A stretch of 64,000 nt of DNA from Sophora flavescens (Eukaryota > Streptophyta > Magnoliopsida > Fabales > Fabaceae). How positions within the stretch are numbered: the first letter of the stretch is position 1; each line of letters opens with the position of its first letter. The DNA lies in assembly GCA_030762895.1 (NCBI GenBank), contig CM061063.1:57429196-57493195 (forward strand), given 5' to 3'. Below, piece by piece: positions 19,624 to 30,420 of this stretch. The notes below the pieces were generated by a model. It searched no databases. It saw nothing but the letters and a program-made list of their open reading frames with translations, and was not told the origin of the DNA. The position numbers and the translations under genes are program-made.

Positions 19624-19882
19624 TACAACCTTAGTTAATCATATTTAATCTAAGTATAAAGTCAGAGCCTATCCATTCTTAGCTACCAATAACATGAAGA
19701 AAGTGAACGGAAGAAAAATAAAGAGAGAAAGAGTCTGATTGGTTTTCCAAATCCGCTAGCGTATACCTGATGGAAAAGTATCCCGTTTGGTAATCGTTTT
19801 TAAAATTAGCGTATAACGTTTTTTCCATACGCTACTTGAAGTAGAGTTTTAGCTTATAGCATATAGTTTATCATTTTTTCTT

Positions 19883-20418
19883 GGTTTAAATAAGTTTTTG
19901 GTCTCTGCAAAGCTCATCAATTTTGGTTTTAGTCCCTGTAAAAAAAAATTCTTGCGATTTCGTTCCTGTAATTTCAACAATTTTGTAAATAATCCTTACT
20001 GTCATCTTTTTCTGTTATCTAGTACTCAGGGGTACTGAGCTAATTTCATTTTACTGTCGGCTTGCCATAAAATTTGGCAAGAAAATAGAAACAAAATCAT
20101 ATATTATGGACCATGGTTAAAATTGCTAAATTCCTTTGTTTTGTATGATATCTGATACTCAAGGGTACCGAGGTAATTTCTTGTTTTGTCCGACTTGCTC
20201 CATTTTGGCTAGATAATAGAAAAAAAATTTATAGTTAGGTCCACATGGTTAAAATTGATGAATTTTTTCATCCGGTATGATTTCGAGTATTCAAAGGTAA
20301 CGAAAGGGACTATTTATAATTTTTTTAAAATTATAGGGACGAAATCCTAAGAAAATATTTTACAGGGACTAAAACCAAAATTGATGAACTTTGCAGGGAC
20401 TACAAAGTTATTTAAACC
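19883..20418. mobile_element. Mutator-type MITE with 9-bp TSD
   Basis: Terminal inverted repeats of about 60 bp (GGTTTAAATAA... with TTTGGTTTTAGTCCCTGTAAA-like inner ends) are flanked by a perfect 9-bp TSD, TTTTTTCTT (19874-19882 and 20419-20427). A 9-bp TSD with long inverted repeats is the mark of Mutator-like elements. The 536-bp element has no coding capacity. Its interior holds three diverged ~133-bp units, each with a 'GGTAC' motif, at about 20018, 20149 and 20280. Confidence 0.88.
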
Positions 20419-20419
20419 T

Positions 20420-21172
20420 TTTTTCTTCGATTTTTGTCCCTACTATCTTAATTAAATTCCTTACTTATCCTTAGCTAATAAATAAAACACTAATAAAAAA
20501 TAAAATATATATTTAGATTTATATTTAAGATAAAAAATAAAAATATATTTATCTATGAAAAATAAAATTTATACAAAATGATATCAGTATATAATTTTAT
20601 TTTTATTGTTCCATTTTATTTATTAAAAATAATTAATACTAAATTAATATTAAAAAATTAATTTTTAATTTTTTAAATGATAAATATTTTAAAATAAATT
20701 AAAGTGTTAAAAGTGATAATTATTTTAAATAAGGATATATCATTTTTTAATAAATGCATCAAGATTCTTGTAGAAAAAAAATAAATGCTTCAAGATTTCA
20801 AACTACAATAAGAATAACTTAAAGGTAAATACAACTATTTAATTTAATTTAAAGATAAAGTCGGAGCCATATCCATTCTTAGGTGCCAACAACATGAAGA
20901 CGACAGAAGTGAACAGAAGAAAATTAAAGAGACAAATGAGATGAAGAGGGAAACGAAAAGAGAAGGAAAATGATTTTTGAAAATACAAAATGGACATAAA
21001 TATGGTGTCCTTTTGTTTTCATTGTGAATTTTTGTAAGCGAAAAGATAGAAATAAATATATACAATATCACGTATGATGTTAAAATTTTGTATTCAAATA
21101 ATAGCTGATAGAGAAGGTATAATGATCCTTCCTTCTTCAAAATTTCAACGTCACGCCACGAACATTGGTGGG
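20420..21172. other. AT-rich intergenic DNA
   Basis: Apart from the second copy of the local duplication (20729-20935), I see no gene or recognisable element here. Confidence 0.55.
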
Positions 21173-21180
21173 GTTACGGT

Positions 21181-21751
21181 TAGGGATGTCAACGGGGCGG
21201 GACGGGCACGGATATTGGCTACCCGCTACCCGCCCCGTTGGATAAAAAAACTACCCGTATCCGTCCCGTACCCGTACGGATATCCGTTTAACGAGTTTTC
21301 ACGGGTATCCGCGGATATCCGTGGGTAGTTATAAAAAAAATAAATCTTTTTTTAATTAAAAAAAACTTTTTTTTAATTAAAAAAATTCATAAAACTTAAA
21401 CAAACCACCACATTAATATTTTCCGATATTTGAACAAAATAGCACCTACAAATTAATACATCACACTTAAAATATCCATGAAACAACACAATAGATGAAA
21501 ATTATCTAGAAAATGATATAAGGACTTTGAGAGTAGATATATATATAATAAAGGGTATTATAGTAATTAAGTAACGGATACGGGTATCCGCGGACACGGA
21601 TAGTGTGATACCCGCCCCCTCCCCGTTTATAAACGGGTATTGAAATTATCCGTTTATTTTACCCACGGGTACCCGTTTAACTACCCGTCCCATACCCGTT
21701 GCGGATTTTATCCGCGGGTATCCGCGGATACGGATAAAATTGACATCCCTA
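21181..21751. mobile_element. hAT-type MITE with 8-bp TSD
   Basis: The ends TAGGGATGTCAA and TTGACATCCCTA form a 12-bp terminal inverted repeat. They are flanked by a perfect 8-bp TSD, GTTACGGT (21173-21180 and 21752-21759), as hAT transposases leave. The subterminal regions are dense with ACCCGTA/TATCCGCGGATA motifs in both orientations, likely transposase-binding repeats. There is no coding capacity. Confidence 0.9.
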
Positions 21752-21759
21752 GTTACGGT

Positions 21760-22054
21760 CCCCACAGCTCAAATACAGTCGCGCGCGTTTACATTTACGA
21801 CTTGAGTCTCGTGTGACGTGGCAGAACGGCCCGGTTATTTTATCATTCACAGCTTCTGTTTCCATTCCTCTGTCGCCTAAGTAAAACCTTTGTTGTGCCG
21901 CAACTGCAACTCTATCAATCTTTTCAAAACTCACAACAGAAAAACCAAATTCAAATTCATTCTCTTCTCTTTTCTAGCCGCATTTTTTTTGAAGGAATCA
22001 ACGCTGTTTCGCTTTGAATCATGCATCCATTGAATATCTCTACAGAAAGCTTGG
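21760..22054 (+). other. Possible promoter, 5' UTR and first exon of a host gene
   Basis: The sequence is less AT-rich than its surroundings. It has a GTGACGTGGC stretch (ACGT-core, bZIP-type) at about 21813, a pyrimidine-rich CT leader near 21960-21985, and an ATG at 22021 followed by a short open stretch ending at a possible donor (CTTGG|GTAAAG) near 22053. No downstream exon with convincing coding potential was found, so it may be a truncated gene or chance. I do not recognise a product. Confidence 0.25.
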
Positions 22055-22863
22055 GTAAAGAACCTTCCTTTTTCTATTATTCTTATTCTTTTAATTCTCT
22101 TCTTGTTCTCGTTCTCGAGTTGCACGTTCTGCACGATACCTGTTTGAACTATGAGAGCAAAGCCCTGTTTTGTTTATTGGAAAGTTCACGATAAATTTAT
22201 CCACTTTTTTTGTTTTTCGGAATCTGATTCTCTTGAATGATCAAAACTATGTCAGGGCCTGTCGAAGGGAAGCTGGTAAAGCTAGTTCGGGCCTTCAAAA
22301 AAAAAAAAAATTCTACCTATTTTAATAATATTTTAAAAAAATATTAAGGGTCAATTCTATAAAAGACTAAGTCAACAACAGCATAAAATACTCTTGGTTT
22401 TCTTCACTAACATCACACTATCTCACCTACATGATGTTTCATAATTATAATAATATTAATATTTTTAATATTTTGATATAAAAAATGAAATGATGCTATG
22501 CTCCTCACTCACTCATCTCTCCTACTTTTGTCTTAATCACTTCACTTTTTCTGCTGGGAGTCAGGCTCTCGCATTATCACATACTCACTCTTCACTCATC
22601 TCTTATGGGTTCGTGTTTATTTTAGATTTTGATAAAATTGATTTTGGTAGAATTGATTTTGGAAGAATTGATTTTGAAAAAATACGTGCTAGTCATCGTG
22701 GCATGAGGCAGCGTCATCCACATCATCATCTTCCCATGAACAAATTATCAAAGGCTTGTGATACAAAATTCACTAACGACCATATGGGTGTCAAGTTTAT
22801 GTAAAGTAAGAAATGGAATGACTTAATAAAATATCAAATTTTCTTATTCATCATACTCCAATC
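22055..22863. other. Intergenic DNA without a supported gene
   Basis: AT-rich, with a 14-A run near 22298. A 104-codon open frame at 22490-22804 contains repeats of an IDFGR-like unit derived from an imperfect 15-bp DNA repeat (near 22630-22680). It has no recognisable domain or start context, and I do not call it a gene. Confidence 0.5.
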
Positions 22864-23230
22864 TTACATTGGAGTTGGTGCTAATTGAGTTACAAGCTTA
22901 CTGCCATGACAATTATAGAAGCAAACACATTTGTAAGGTCCATTGCCCTGACAACTTCCGGTTCCTTGATACTTGACCCAACAATCCTGTCTACATTTTG
23001 GAAGGTTGCAGCCATTTGGATCCAACACTTCCTGACATCTTTGTTGCGCAACTACTTCACTTGTCATAGAAGTACCTGAAAATGCAAAAACAAAGTTAGA
23101 ACATGCAATTGAACATTGAAAAATTTGAAGCGTGTGTAGATAAATATTAAGAAACGGTACATTATGAAATTAGCTAACCTAAAATCATAAGGACAAGAAC
23201 GAAAATGAGTGTTGAAGCAAGCTTAGCCAT
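22864..23230 (-). CDS. Defensin-like (DEFL/LCR-type) secreted cysteine-rich peptide, two exons
   Basis: Exon 1 is 23179-23230 and exon 2 is 22864-23075. The 103-bp intron has a GT donor (GTTAGC) and an AG acceptor after a pyrimidine-rich tract (TTTTGCATTTTCAG). The joined product is 87 residues: a hydrophobic signal peptide starting MAKLASTLIFVLVLMILG, then a mature part with eight cysteines spaced C-X8-C-X4-C-X3-C-X9-C-X7-C-X-C-X3-C. The phase-1 intron near the end of the signal peptide, the eight-Cys pattern and the size are typical of plant defensin-like proteins, which act outside the cell in defence or cell signalling. A TATA box lies about 80 bp upstream. No stops or frameshifts are seen. 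It is the only intact host gene in the window. The exact function (antimicrobial or signalling) is unknown. Confidence 0.88.
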
Positions 23231-23306
23231 CTTCAACAAATACAATGTCAATAACAATGAGCTTTGATCTTAATTTTTTTTGTATACTGTACTACAGAGG
23301 AAAGTG

Positions 23307-23314
23307 TTTATATA
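23307..23314 (-). promoter_or_regulatory. TATA box of the defensin-like gene
   Basis: On the minus strand TATATAAA lies 77-84 bp upstream of the ATG at 23230, a normal distance for a plant promoter with a short 5' UTR. Confidence 0.65.
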
Positions 23315-23317
23315 GGC

Positions 23318-24027
23318 TCTTGGCTTATAACTTTTTGACTAATTTATAAATTTGATTGACTAAAGTATATATGTTTAGTAAACAAGCTAATTTCACTATT
23401 TATAACGTTTTCACTCTATTTTTTAACTTATAACTTGTTAAATTTTCTTTCATTTTTATTCATATTAATTTAACGAAATTCTTATTTTATCCGACCCTTT
23501 TCTCATATAATAAATCATATAAACGATTCATTTCATTTGTATTATGACAATTCATTTTATATAAAAAAAAAAATAAACTATTAAGTTGATATTCTAATTT
23601 TTAAGATGAAAAATTAATAATTTAAAATAAGTTAAAGTATTAAAATAATAATTATTAAAAATAATTAATATAAAAATAAACTTATATAAGAATCTTATTA
23701 ACATGTCCTTTTATGTCATTGTATATATAAATTAGTTTAACAACCAATTTTACTAAACACTTCAAATTCAAGCCGACGTGATAAATGCTTGAATAGAAAC
23801 ATTGTTTAGTAGAGTATCAAGTTTTAATGAATCTAGCAGCAAACCAGGTGGCAAATACTTATTGTTCTGGATATCTATCATTGACACATTTTGACTAAAG
23901 TAATCTTATTTTAGAAACTCTTTATCAAAAAATCTTGTTTGAAAACTATTTACAAAACTAGTCATATTTTTTACATTGTGATTCTTATTAAATGGTGACA
24001 CGTATTGTAACATTCCGATTTTTACTG

Positions 24028-24076
<49 letters not shown>

Positions 24077-25730
24077 TGGGGATTCATTATTCCATGTTAA
24101 GTGGTGTCACGTGGACAAACGTATTTTTTTAAAAAAAAAATTGCTATCATGTGTCATCCAATAATTGGGATATTTAACTTTTTTAAAAAAGAAAAAAAAA
24201 ACACAAAAAATGTTGTAGCATGGATATGTATGAGCTCTGGTGGAACGTGTTGCTGCAGTTAGCACCACTTGCAGTGACACGTTCATTCCACAATGACATG
24301 ACATGTTATGTGTCCCTTCGAATTATTTGTCCGAAAGGCGCCCAACTCCCCACTAATCCCCCAACCAATCAACCATTTGTTTTAATTCCCTCCAATCTCG
24401 AGTAGCACACAACCTCATCTGTATATACCAATTCTCTTCCCAACTTCGAACACACTAATTCGCTCTCTACTATTTTTAAGTTGCTACTAATTTATTTCTT
24501 TGTGTAATTTTAATTTAAGCGATTACTTCTTATATTCATTTGTCATCATTATTATTATTGTGTTTATTATTATTAATATTGTTATTTAATTATTTTTAAT
24601 TTTTAAATTATTAATTTATTCTTATTATTATAATTATTAATATTATTATGACTTTTATATTGAAATAATTATAAATGTATTCTTATCAATGTTTTTTGTT
24701 CCTATCTTTGTTATTATTACGATTCATAATGATATTATTTTTTCTTAATTACTATTGTTATTATTAGTTTGTCAATATTATTTTTATTTTTTTAATATTA
24801 TCAATATGAATAGTATTGTTATTATGAATGTTGTTTATTATTAATATTTTTATATTTATTATTGTTCCTATCATTAATAATAAAATTCTTATTATTGCTT
24901 TTATTCTTATTATTAGTAGTGTTTCAATTATTATTATTATTTCATTTGTATTATTAGTATTATTTTTATATATTTAAAATATTGGTAATAATTATTATTG
25001 GAAAATATGAGTCACTTATCCCTTCAACAATGACAGATATTCCGCGCTAGAAATAATCGAACGTGACCCTGAAAACGAACTTGACGTCATTTTTATCCCA
25101 AAAATAACAAAAAATAAATAAATTACTAATAACACTATAACGATGAAAAATATTAATACTTATTAGCAACAACAATAACAAAAATATTAATGATAATGAC
25201 AATAATAATAAATTGATAGTAAAAAATAATAGAAACAATACTAATAATATTACTATCAATAAGGATACTATTAATATTAATAACAATGACAGGTGGTGCG
25301 CCCAGATGGAACGCGACACGTGTCCCTGTTGCGTGGCTTTGTCCCCCAGGTGAACAACATCCACAAAATTTCGAGCCACCCGTGTATATTCCCTTAACCC
25401 CGACACCCCCTTCCTTCCCTTTTTTTTCCTACACACACTCACTCTTACACACTAAAGCACTCCCTACTATTTTCATTCTACTGCTAATTTATTTTTTTGA
25501 GTGATTTTTAATTTTAGTAATTTTTTATATTAATTTTTTATTTAGTATTATTATTGTCATTATTAATAACAATATTGTCATTATAATTACTGTTATTGTT
25601 AATATATTAATATTATTACTATTGTTTTTGTTGTTTTTAATATTATTAATGTTTATTATTTTTATTTTTATTATTAATTATACTGTTATTGTTATTTTTA
25701 TTTGTAATATTTTTTATCATTAATATTTTT
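23318..25730. other. AT-rich intergenic DNA with low-complexity tracts
   Basis: No gene found. At 24006 a sequence TGTAACATTCCGATTTTTACTG resembles the start of Tekay LTRs and may be a decayed fragment. Sections 24500-25000, 25080-25280 and 25500-25730 are degenerate TTA/ATT/AAT-rich. Two segments (about 24440-24535 and 25430-25530) are diverged copies of each other. Confidence 0.55.
24031..24071. repeat. (TA)n microsatellite
   Basis: About 20 TA units in intergenic DNA. Confidence 0.95.
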
Positions 25731-26526
25731 TTTAACACCCCCTTGGACATTACTTCGTAACACGTGCAGAAATAAATTAAAAAGTTATTTGCTGGTTGCT
25801 TTTGAAAAATAACCTTTATAATTTTTAATAAGTGCAAAAAATGGGGTAAAATTTTTCTTTCTGCGAAATACTACAGAAAAAGATATATACATCACAATAG
25901 TATAATTACATTATACATACATACAAGCTGAATTTATTCGTAATCCAAAACATTGCGACATATAAGCTTTTCTGAAATTGTTTTTCTATACACCTTACAA
26001 GGTGATTCAAACCATTCATAACAACTTTCCCAAAAATACACAACCTAAAGAAAATCCTAAGCTGGTCGCCTTACAAGACATCTACTGGAAAGACCCCATG
26101 GTCATTCCCACACTCAAACATCTCTTCAAGTATCGAAACCCATGTTCCCGAATGAGGCTAAGAACTTTTCTGCACCATCTACTTTCATGTATCAAGACAC
26201 AAAAGTCAAACCCCAAAAACTTGATATATTATAAGGGTGAGATGCCAATATATGAGTTTATAACGATAATCACATGCAGGACATACAACATTAGCACATA
26301 GACATGTATAACCATAACAACATAGGATCGTCATAATTAAACAATCAGTTTATCACTGGGCCTCATACCCGATCATCGTTATTTTAAAAATATGCATGAT
26401 ACTTCAACGTTCATTGTCTAACATTCACACCTAATCTCCGGATATCCCAACGTCTTCCAAATGAGTTGATCAAACTCGATACATCATCTCATTGGCTAGC
26501 TAAGCACAACAATAATACATCGTCTT

Positions 26527-28834
26527 TGTCATATACCAGTTTTAGATAATTATTATTAAACTGTTCAATTTATTTTGTACAGTGATAATTATTTGTGTTT
26601 GATAATTATAAAATGATATCTTATAATTTAGTTTCAAATTATATTATTTGGCTAAGAGACATTTTAGTAAGAAAATATAATTATTTTGAGATTTATAAAG
26701 GGTAGAATTTATTTTATGAAAGTACCTAATTCTAAGATATCACAAATATTTTATCTATTTCATAAAGCTGATTTTATTAATTTGCTAGTCACACCCCCTA
26801 TTTTACTATGCATACCCCTCTCCTCTCTTAAAAAGTCACGAAGACTCTCCCACACTTTCACTTCCCATTTTCTGAAAACACTCCCTTCTTCTCCTTCATC
26901 AGAACCTCCTCCTTTTACCTCTTCAAACCCTAAACCTAAACCAAGCCTCCATTCTCTACCTTTGAAGCTCACAAATTCGGCCTCCTCTACCACCTCCTTT
27001 CTTCTTCTTCTTCTTCTGTTTTCTTCCAAAATCAACATGAAACAAACATCAATTTTCCTTGTGAAGTAAGTTTGAAGCAGCCACACTTGAGAGCAAGGAG
27101 GAGCAAAGTCAGATCAGGGAGGGAATTCTAAGGAAATAAACCTCCACCACACTATCTCCATTCTTTGCTTATGTGAGTTTCCTTAGCTTAGTACTTGGTA
27201 ACCATAAATCCAAGCTTAGGAATTTTGATTTTCTTGCTTTTATTGTTTGATTTGTCATCTGCATGTTAATTATATGAAGTCAATTGAGTACATATTGATG
27301 ATATAAATTATTTCAATTGCATGCATGTAATCTGTTTGTGAAAAGTCCCAAATGAAATTTCTGGTCAGAAACCCATATAAACATATGTGCAGTATTTTGC
27401 TTATAATTATTTCTATAGGGCTTTGTTCGGTATGATTCTTGTTTTTCTTGAAAATAGACTCGAAATTCTACAAATTAGGCACTTGTTTGGATGTTTTACA
27501 CTGAGTATAGATGAAGAAAAACCTGTTATAAGTTGGAGTATTGTAACTGCCCTGTTTTCTGGATGCAGAAGCTTGGTTGTTAAAACTGTAATTTTTGGAA
27601 GGCTATTCTTCAAGACTAAAATTTTATTCATAAACTATACTTGTTTAGCTTTCCATAGAGGGGTCGTTTGTCCAAATCTGACTTCGTTTGATATTTTAAT
27701 AAAATCATAGAAGTTAACTGAAAACTGCTGAAATTCTGCTTATGTTGTTGATGCATTATCCCTTGTTGAATACTTGATTGAGAGATTATATATTGTTCAT
27801 GTGCAATTGGTATGGTTGATGAATATTTAATGCATTTGACTTCCATTTGAGAAGAGTACCAGAAAATGAATCATAGCATGGCATTAAAAACTTTAAATGG
27901 TCTATGTTTAGTGAAGCCTAAGGTTTCAAAACTATTCTAGCCATTATTTAAGGCCACAATTTTGATTGTGGGTGAGATGTTTTGTAAGTCCTTCATTATT
28001 GGAGGCTAGGATATGGTACTAGCAATTAAGGGACGCCTAATTGTTGTCATAAAGCTCTGACTGCCATATCAACCAGTTTAAACTATGCGTACCTTATTTC
28101 CGCTCACACTTGAGGTACCTAGTAAAGGTTTTTCTACTTAAAATGCCTATGCTTAGATTCACATTCAGTAAATAACTCAATCCAAGTAAGGACCCAGTAG
28201 AAAGAGCTGGTGATGAAAGGGTGAGTTATAAGAGAATAATTCCGTAGTGGTATAAAGTTTGAGTAGTCCTACTTTAGCCTGCTTTAGTCCACGGAGTGCA
28301 CACTTGGCAAAATGGAGAGGTAAGTTGGCTATGAGAAACTTTACCACTACGTGAGGTTAATTATGATATGTGTGCATATAAGTAAGTATGTGTAATTCAA
28401 CGAGGACAATTAAACATAATATATTGTTTGCTAATATGCTTTGCTTGAAGCAGGAACTCATTGAGATTCATTTCTCACTAGGCTCCTCTTGTTTCAGATA
28501 ACAGGTACATATTGGAAACTGATAAGCAAGTTCGGGAGATTGCTTGACAGTCACCTAATAATGTCCCAAGATACGTTAGTTTTCACAGCCGGATCAAAGT
28601 TGGAGTCTTACTAGGAGTCAATGTTTACATGAAATTGAATTGTTGATTAGGGGTTAAATAGTTATTTGTATTAAATTAATTCCAATTATATGTTCAACTC
28701 TACAAAAATATCTTGTACAAATTTGTTTCACTTATTTTCAAAATTTCCAATGTTTAATTATTATTCCTGATGCTATAACCAGGTTTATATATTATTAGTT
28801 AGTAGTATCCTTGTGGAAGGCTTAGGATATTACA
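26527..28834 (+). repeat. 5' LTR of the LARD-like element (2308 bp)
   Basis: Pairs with 32789-35096; I count about 13 substitutions by eye and no length change. It includes a (CTT)n tract near 27000. The apparent 127- and 107-codon frames occur in both LTRs and have no recognisable domain. Confidence 0.95.
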
Positions 28835-28837
28835 TTA

Positions 28838-28849
28838 TGGTATCAGAGC
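28838..28849 (+). other. Primer-binding site, tRNA-iMet type
   Basis: TGGTATCAGAGC begins three bases after the 5' LTR, the standard plant retrotransposon PBS. Confidence 0.92.
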
Positions 28850-29689
28850 AGTTCGATCCCATCGGACTGTGAGTTGAGTCTAGAGTGATCCGGCTTAGGG
28901 TGTTATTTTAAGTGTTCTGTGATGTTGTTAGTCTTCAGAATTCCTGATACGAATTAATGGGGTAGGCCACCTCAGGTATTTGTTTGAGGAATGATGAAGG
29001 ATGGAAACTCACAGAAGCGTTTCCAAAAGAATGATTTCAAACAAATTTTCTTCTAAGACAAATGTTTTGGACGGATTTTGCTTATGTGAGAACAATTATT
29101 CTTGTAAAGATAAATGATCTAGTATTACTTTTTAAACCAATATTCCAAAGAAATTAGTAGAGATAATTGAGGTTTTGTTGAGATGTGCATGGTATGGTTC
29201 TAATTTAATGTATTGCTATTCTAATTTATTTTATTTTATTTTATTGACATGTACTAACTGGCCAATATGTTTGAAATTGCCTTGTATGTTTGGTGGTTGA
29301 AATCATACCGTGTCTTGATGATTTTGTATGTGATGAATTTTATACATGTGTTTGATTAGTATTTGATTGTTAGATTCTGTTTACATGGCGATTAATAAGA
29401 GGAAAGTTACTTTGCATGCTGGAATAATTAAGTTGAGATACTTGAAATGAGTGTAATGAGTATGCATGTTGATTATGTGAAGTATTGAATGTGTATTTAA
29501 GGAAACTTGTGAAAAGAATGTTTTAATGATGTGGTTAAATGCTTAACATTTTCTTGTTGATGAATGAGAATATTATGTGCCTTGAAAAGGTGAGATTGAA
29601 ATTATATAGAGTTGGAATTATGACCATTAGGATTGAATCTAGAGGTGGACTAAAATATGCATATATTGAGCTATAGGAGTCCTCCTTAG

Positions 29690-30420
29690 GTGAAACCAAT
29701 TTTGTTTGTAAGATTACGTACAGTGGTACGAGGCTGGGAAGTTTCAGAATTTTACTCCAATCTTACAGGTCCCAATAAATTGGGAACACTGCTTTGCCTG
29801 TTGTAGATTCTCGATGCAAACCAGTTTCCTTCAACGGACCGTAACTTTGGCTATAAGAATGACATTTTGATGAAACCAATTTGATTTGAAAGGTGATCCA
29901 TTGTAGTTGGCGACTGGAAAGTTTCATAATTTTATCTTCTTTGTATAAGTTTTCGTGCTACTTTAAAGTTAGCTGAACTGTTTTGGGGTCTGATATAAAC
30001 CGGTAGAGTTTAAATGTGCATAACTTTTCCTAGGGAACTAATTTTTGGGTAAAACCAAATAAGTTTGAAATATAACATATATTAGTTGTATACTGTTAAG
30101 TTTCAGAATCTTTGGCCTAAGGAATTAATCACAGTTCTCAAAAGACCAGATAGGTTCAATTCTGAAATCTGTTACAAGACAGTCCATTTGGAATGCACAT
30201 AACTTTAGTTAGGAAAATCATTTTTGGGTGAAACAAGTTGGGTTTGAAAGATAATATATCCTAGTTTAATTATGGTAAGTTTTATAATTTTTGGTCGTAT
30301 AGGTTGGCTGAAGTGCACTAAAAACCAGATACGTACAGTACAGGATTTTGTGTAAAATAGTCTACTTTGGTAAATCGTATCTCGGGCTGGGAGATTCTGC
30401 ATTTGATGACCTTTACCTTT
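29690..30420 (+). repeat. Degenerate ~180-bp tandem repeats
   Basis: The motif GGGTGAAACCAATTTG...TTTGAAAG recurs at about 29690, 29870, 30050, 30230 and, weaker, 30402. In each unit it is followed about 40 bp later by GTAAGTTTCAGAATTTT-like sequence and preceded by CATAACTTT. The spacing is close to 180 bp each time. Confidence 0.8.

Larger units (their letters stand above)
19379..20935 (+). repeat. Locally duplicated ~200-bp direct repeat
   Basis: The block starting AAATAAGGATATATC occurs at about 19388-19494 plus 19634-19735 and again at 20729-20935, roughly 90% alike by eye. It continues through a 'TATCCATTCTTAG' stretch in both copies. The first copy is interrupted by the SINE-like insertion. 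The Mutator MITE lies between the copies. Confidence 0.7.

Noticed and set aside
22490..22804. 104-codon + strand frame with IDFGR-like repeats
   Set aside because: The repeats come from a 15-bp DNA repeat in AT-rich sequence; no domain, signal peptide or splice structure supports a gene.
24006..25730. A complete Tekay LTR starting at TGTAACATTCC
   Set aside because: Only the first ~20 bp resemble an LTR start; no matching end, TSD or internal similarity could be found.
26686..27710. 127- and 107-codon frames, repeated at 32948-33972
   Set aside because: They occur in both LTRs only because the LTRs are copies. No domain, and both strands are open to a similar extent in low-complexity CT-rich DNA.
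29690..30420. CRISPR-like array
   Set aside because: The periodic units are ~180 bp and degenerate throughout, without repeat-spacer structure, in plant nuclear DNA.
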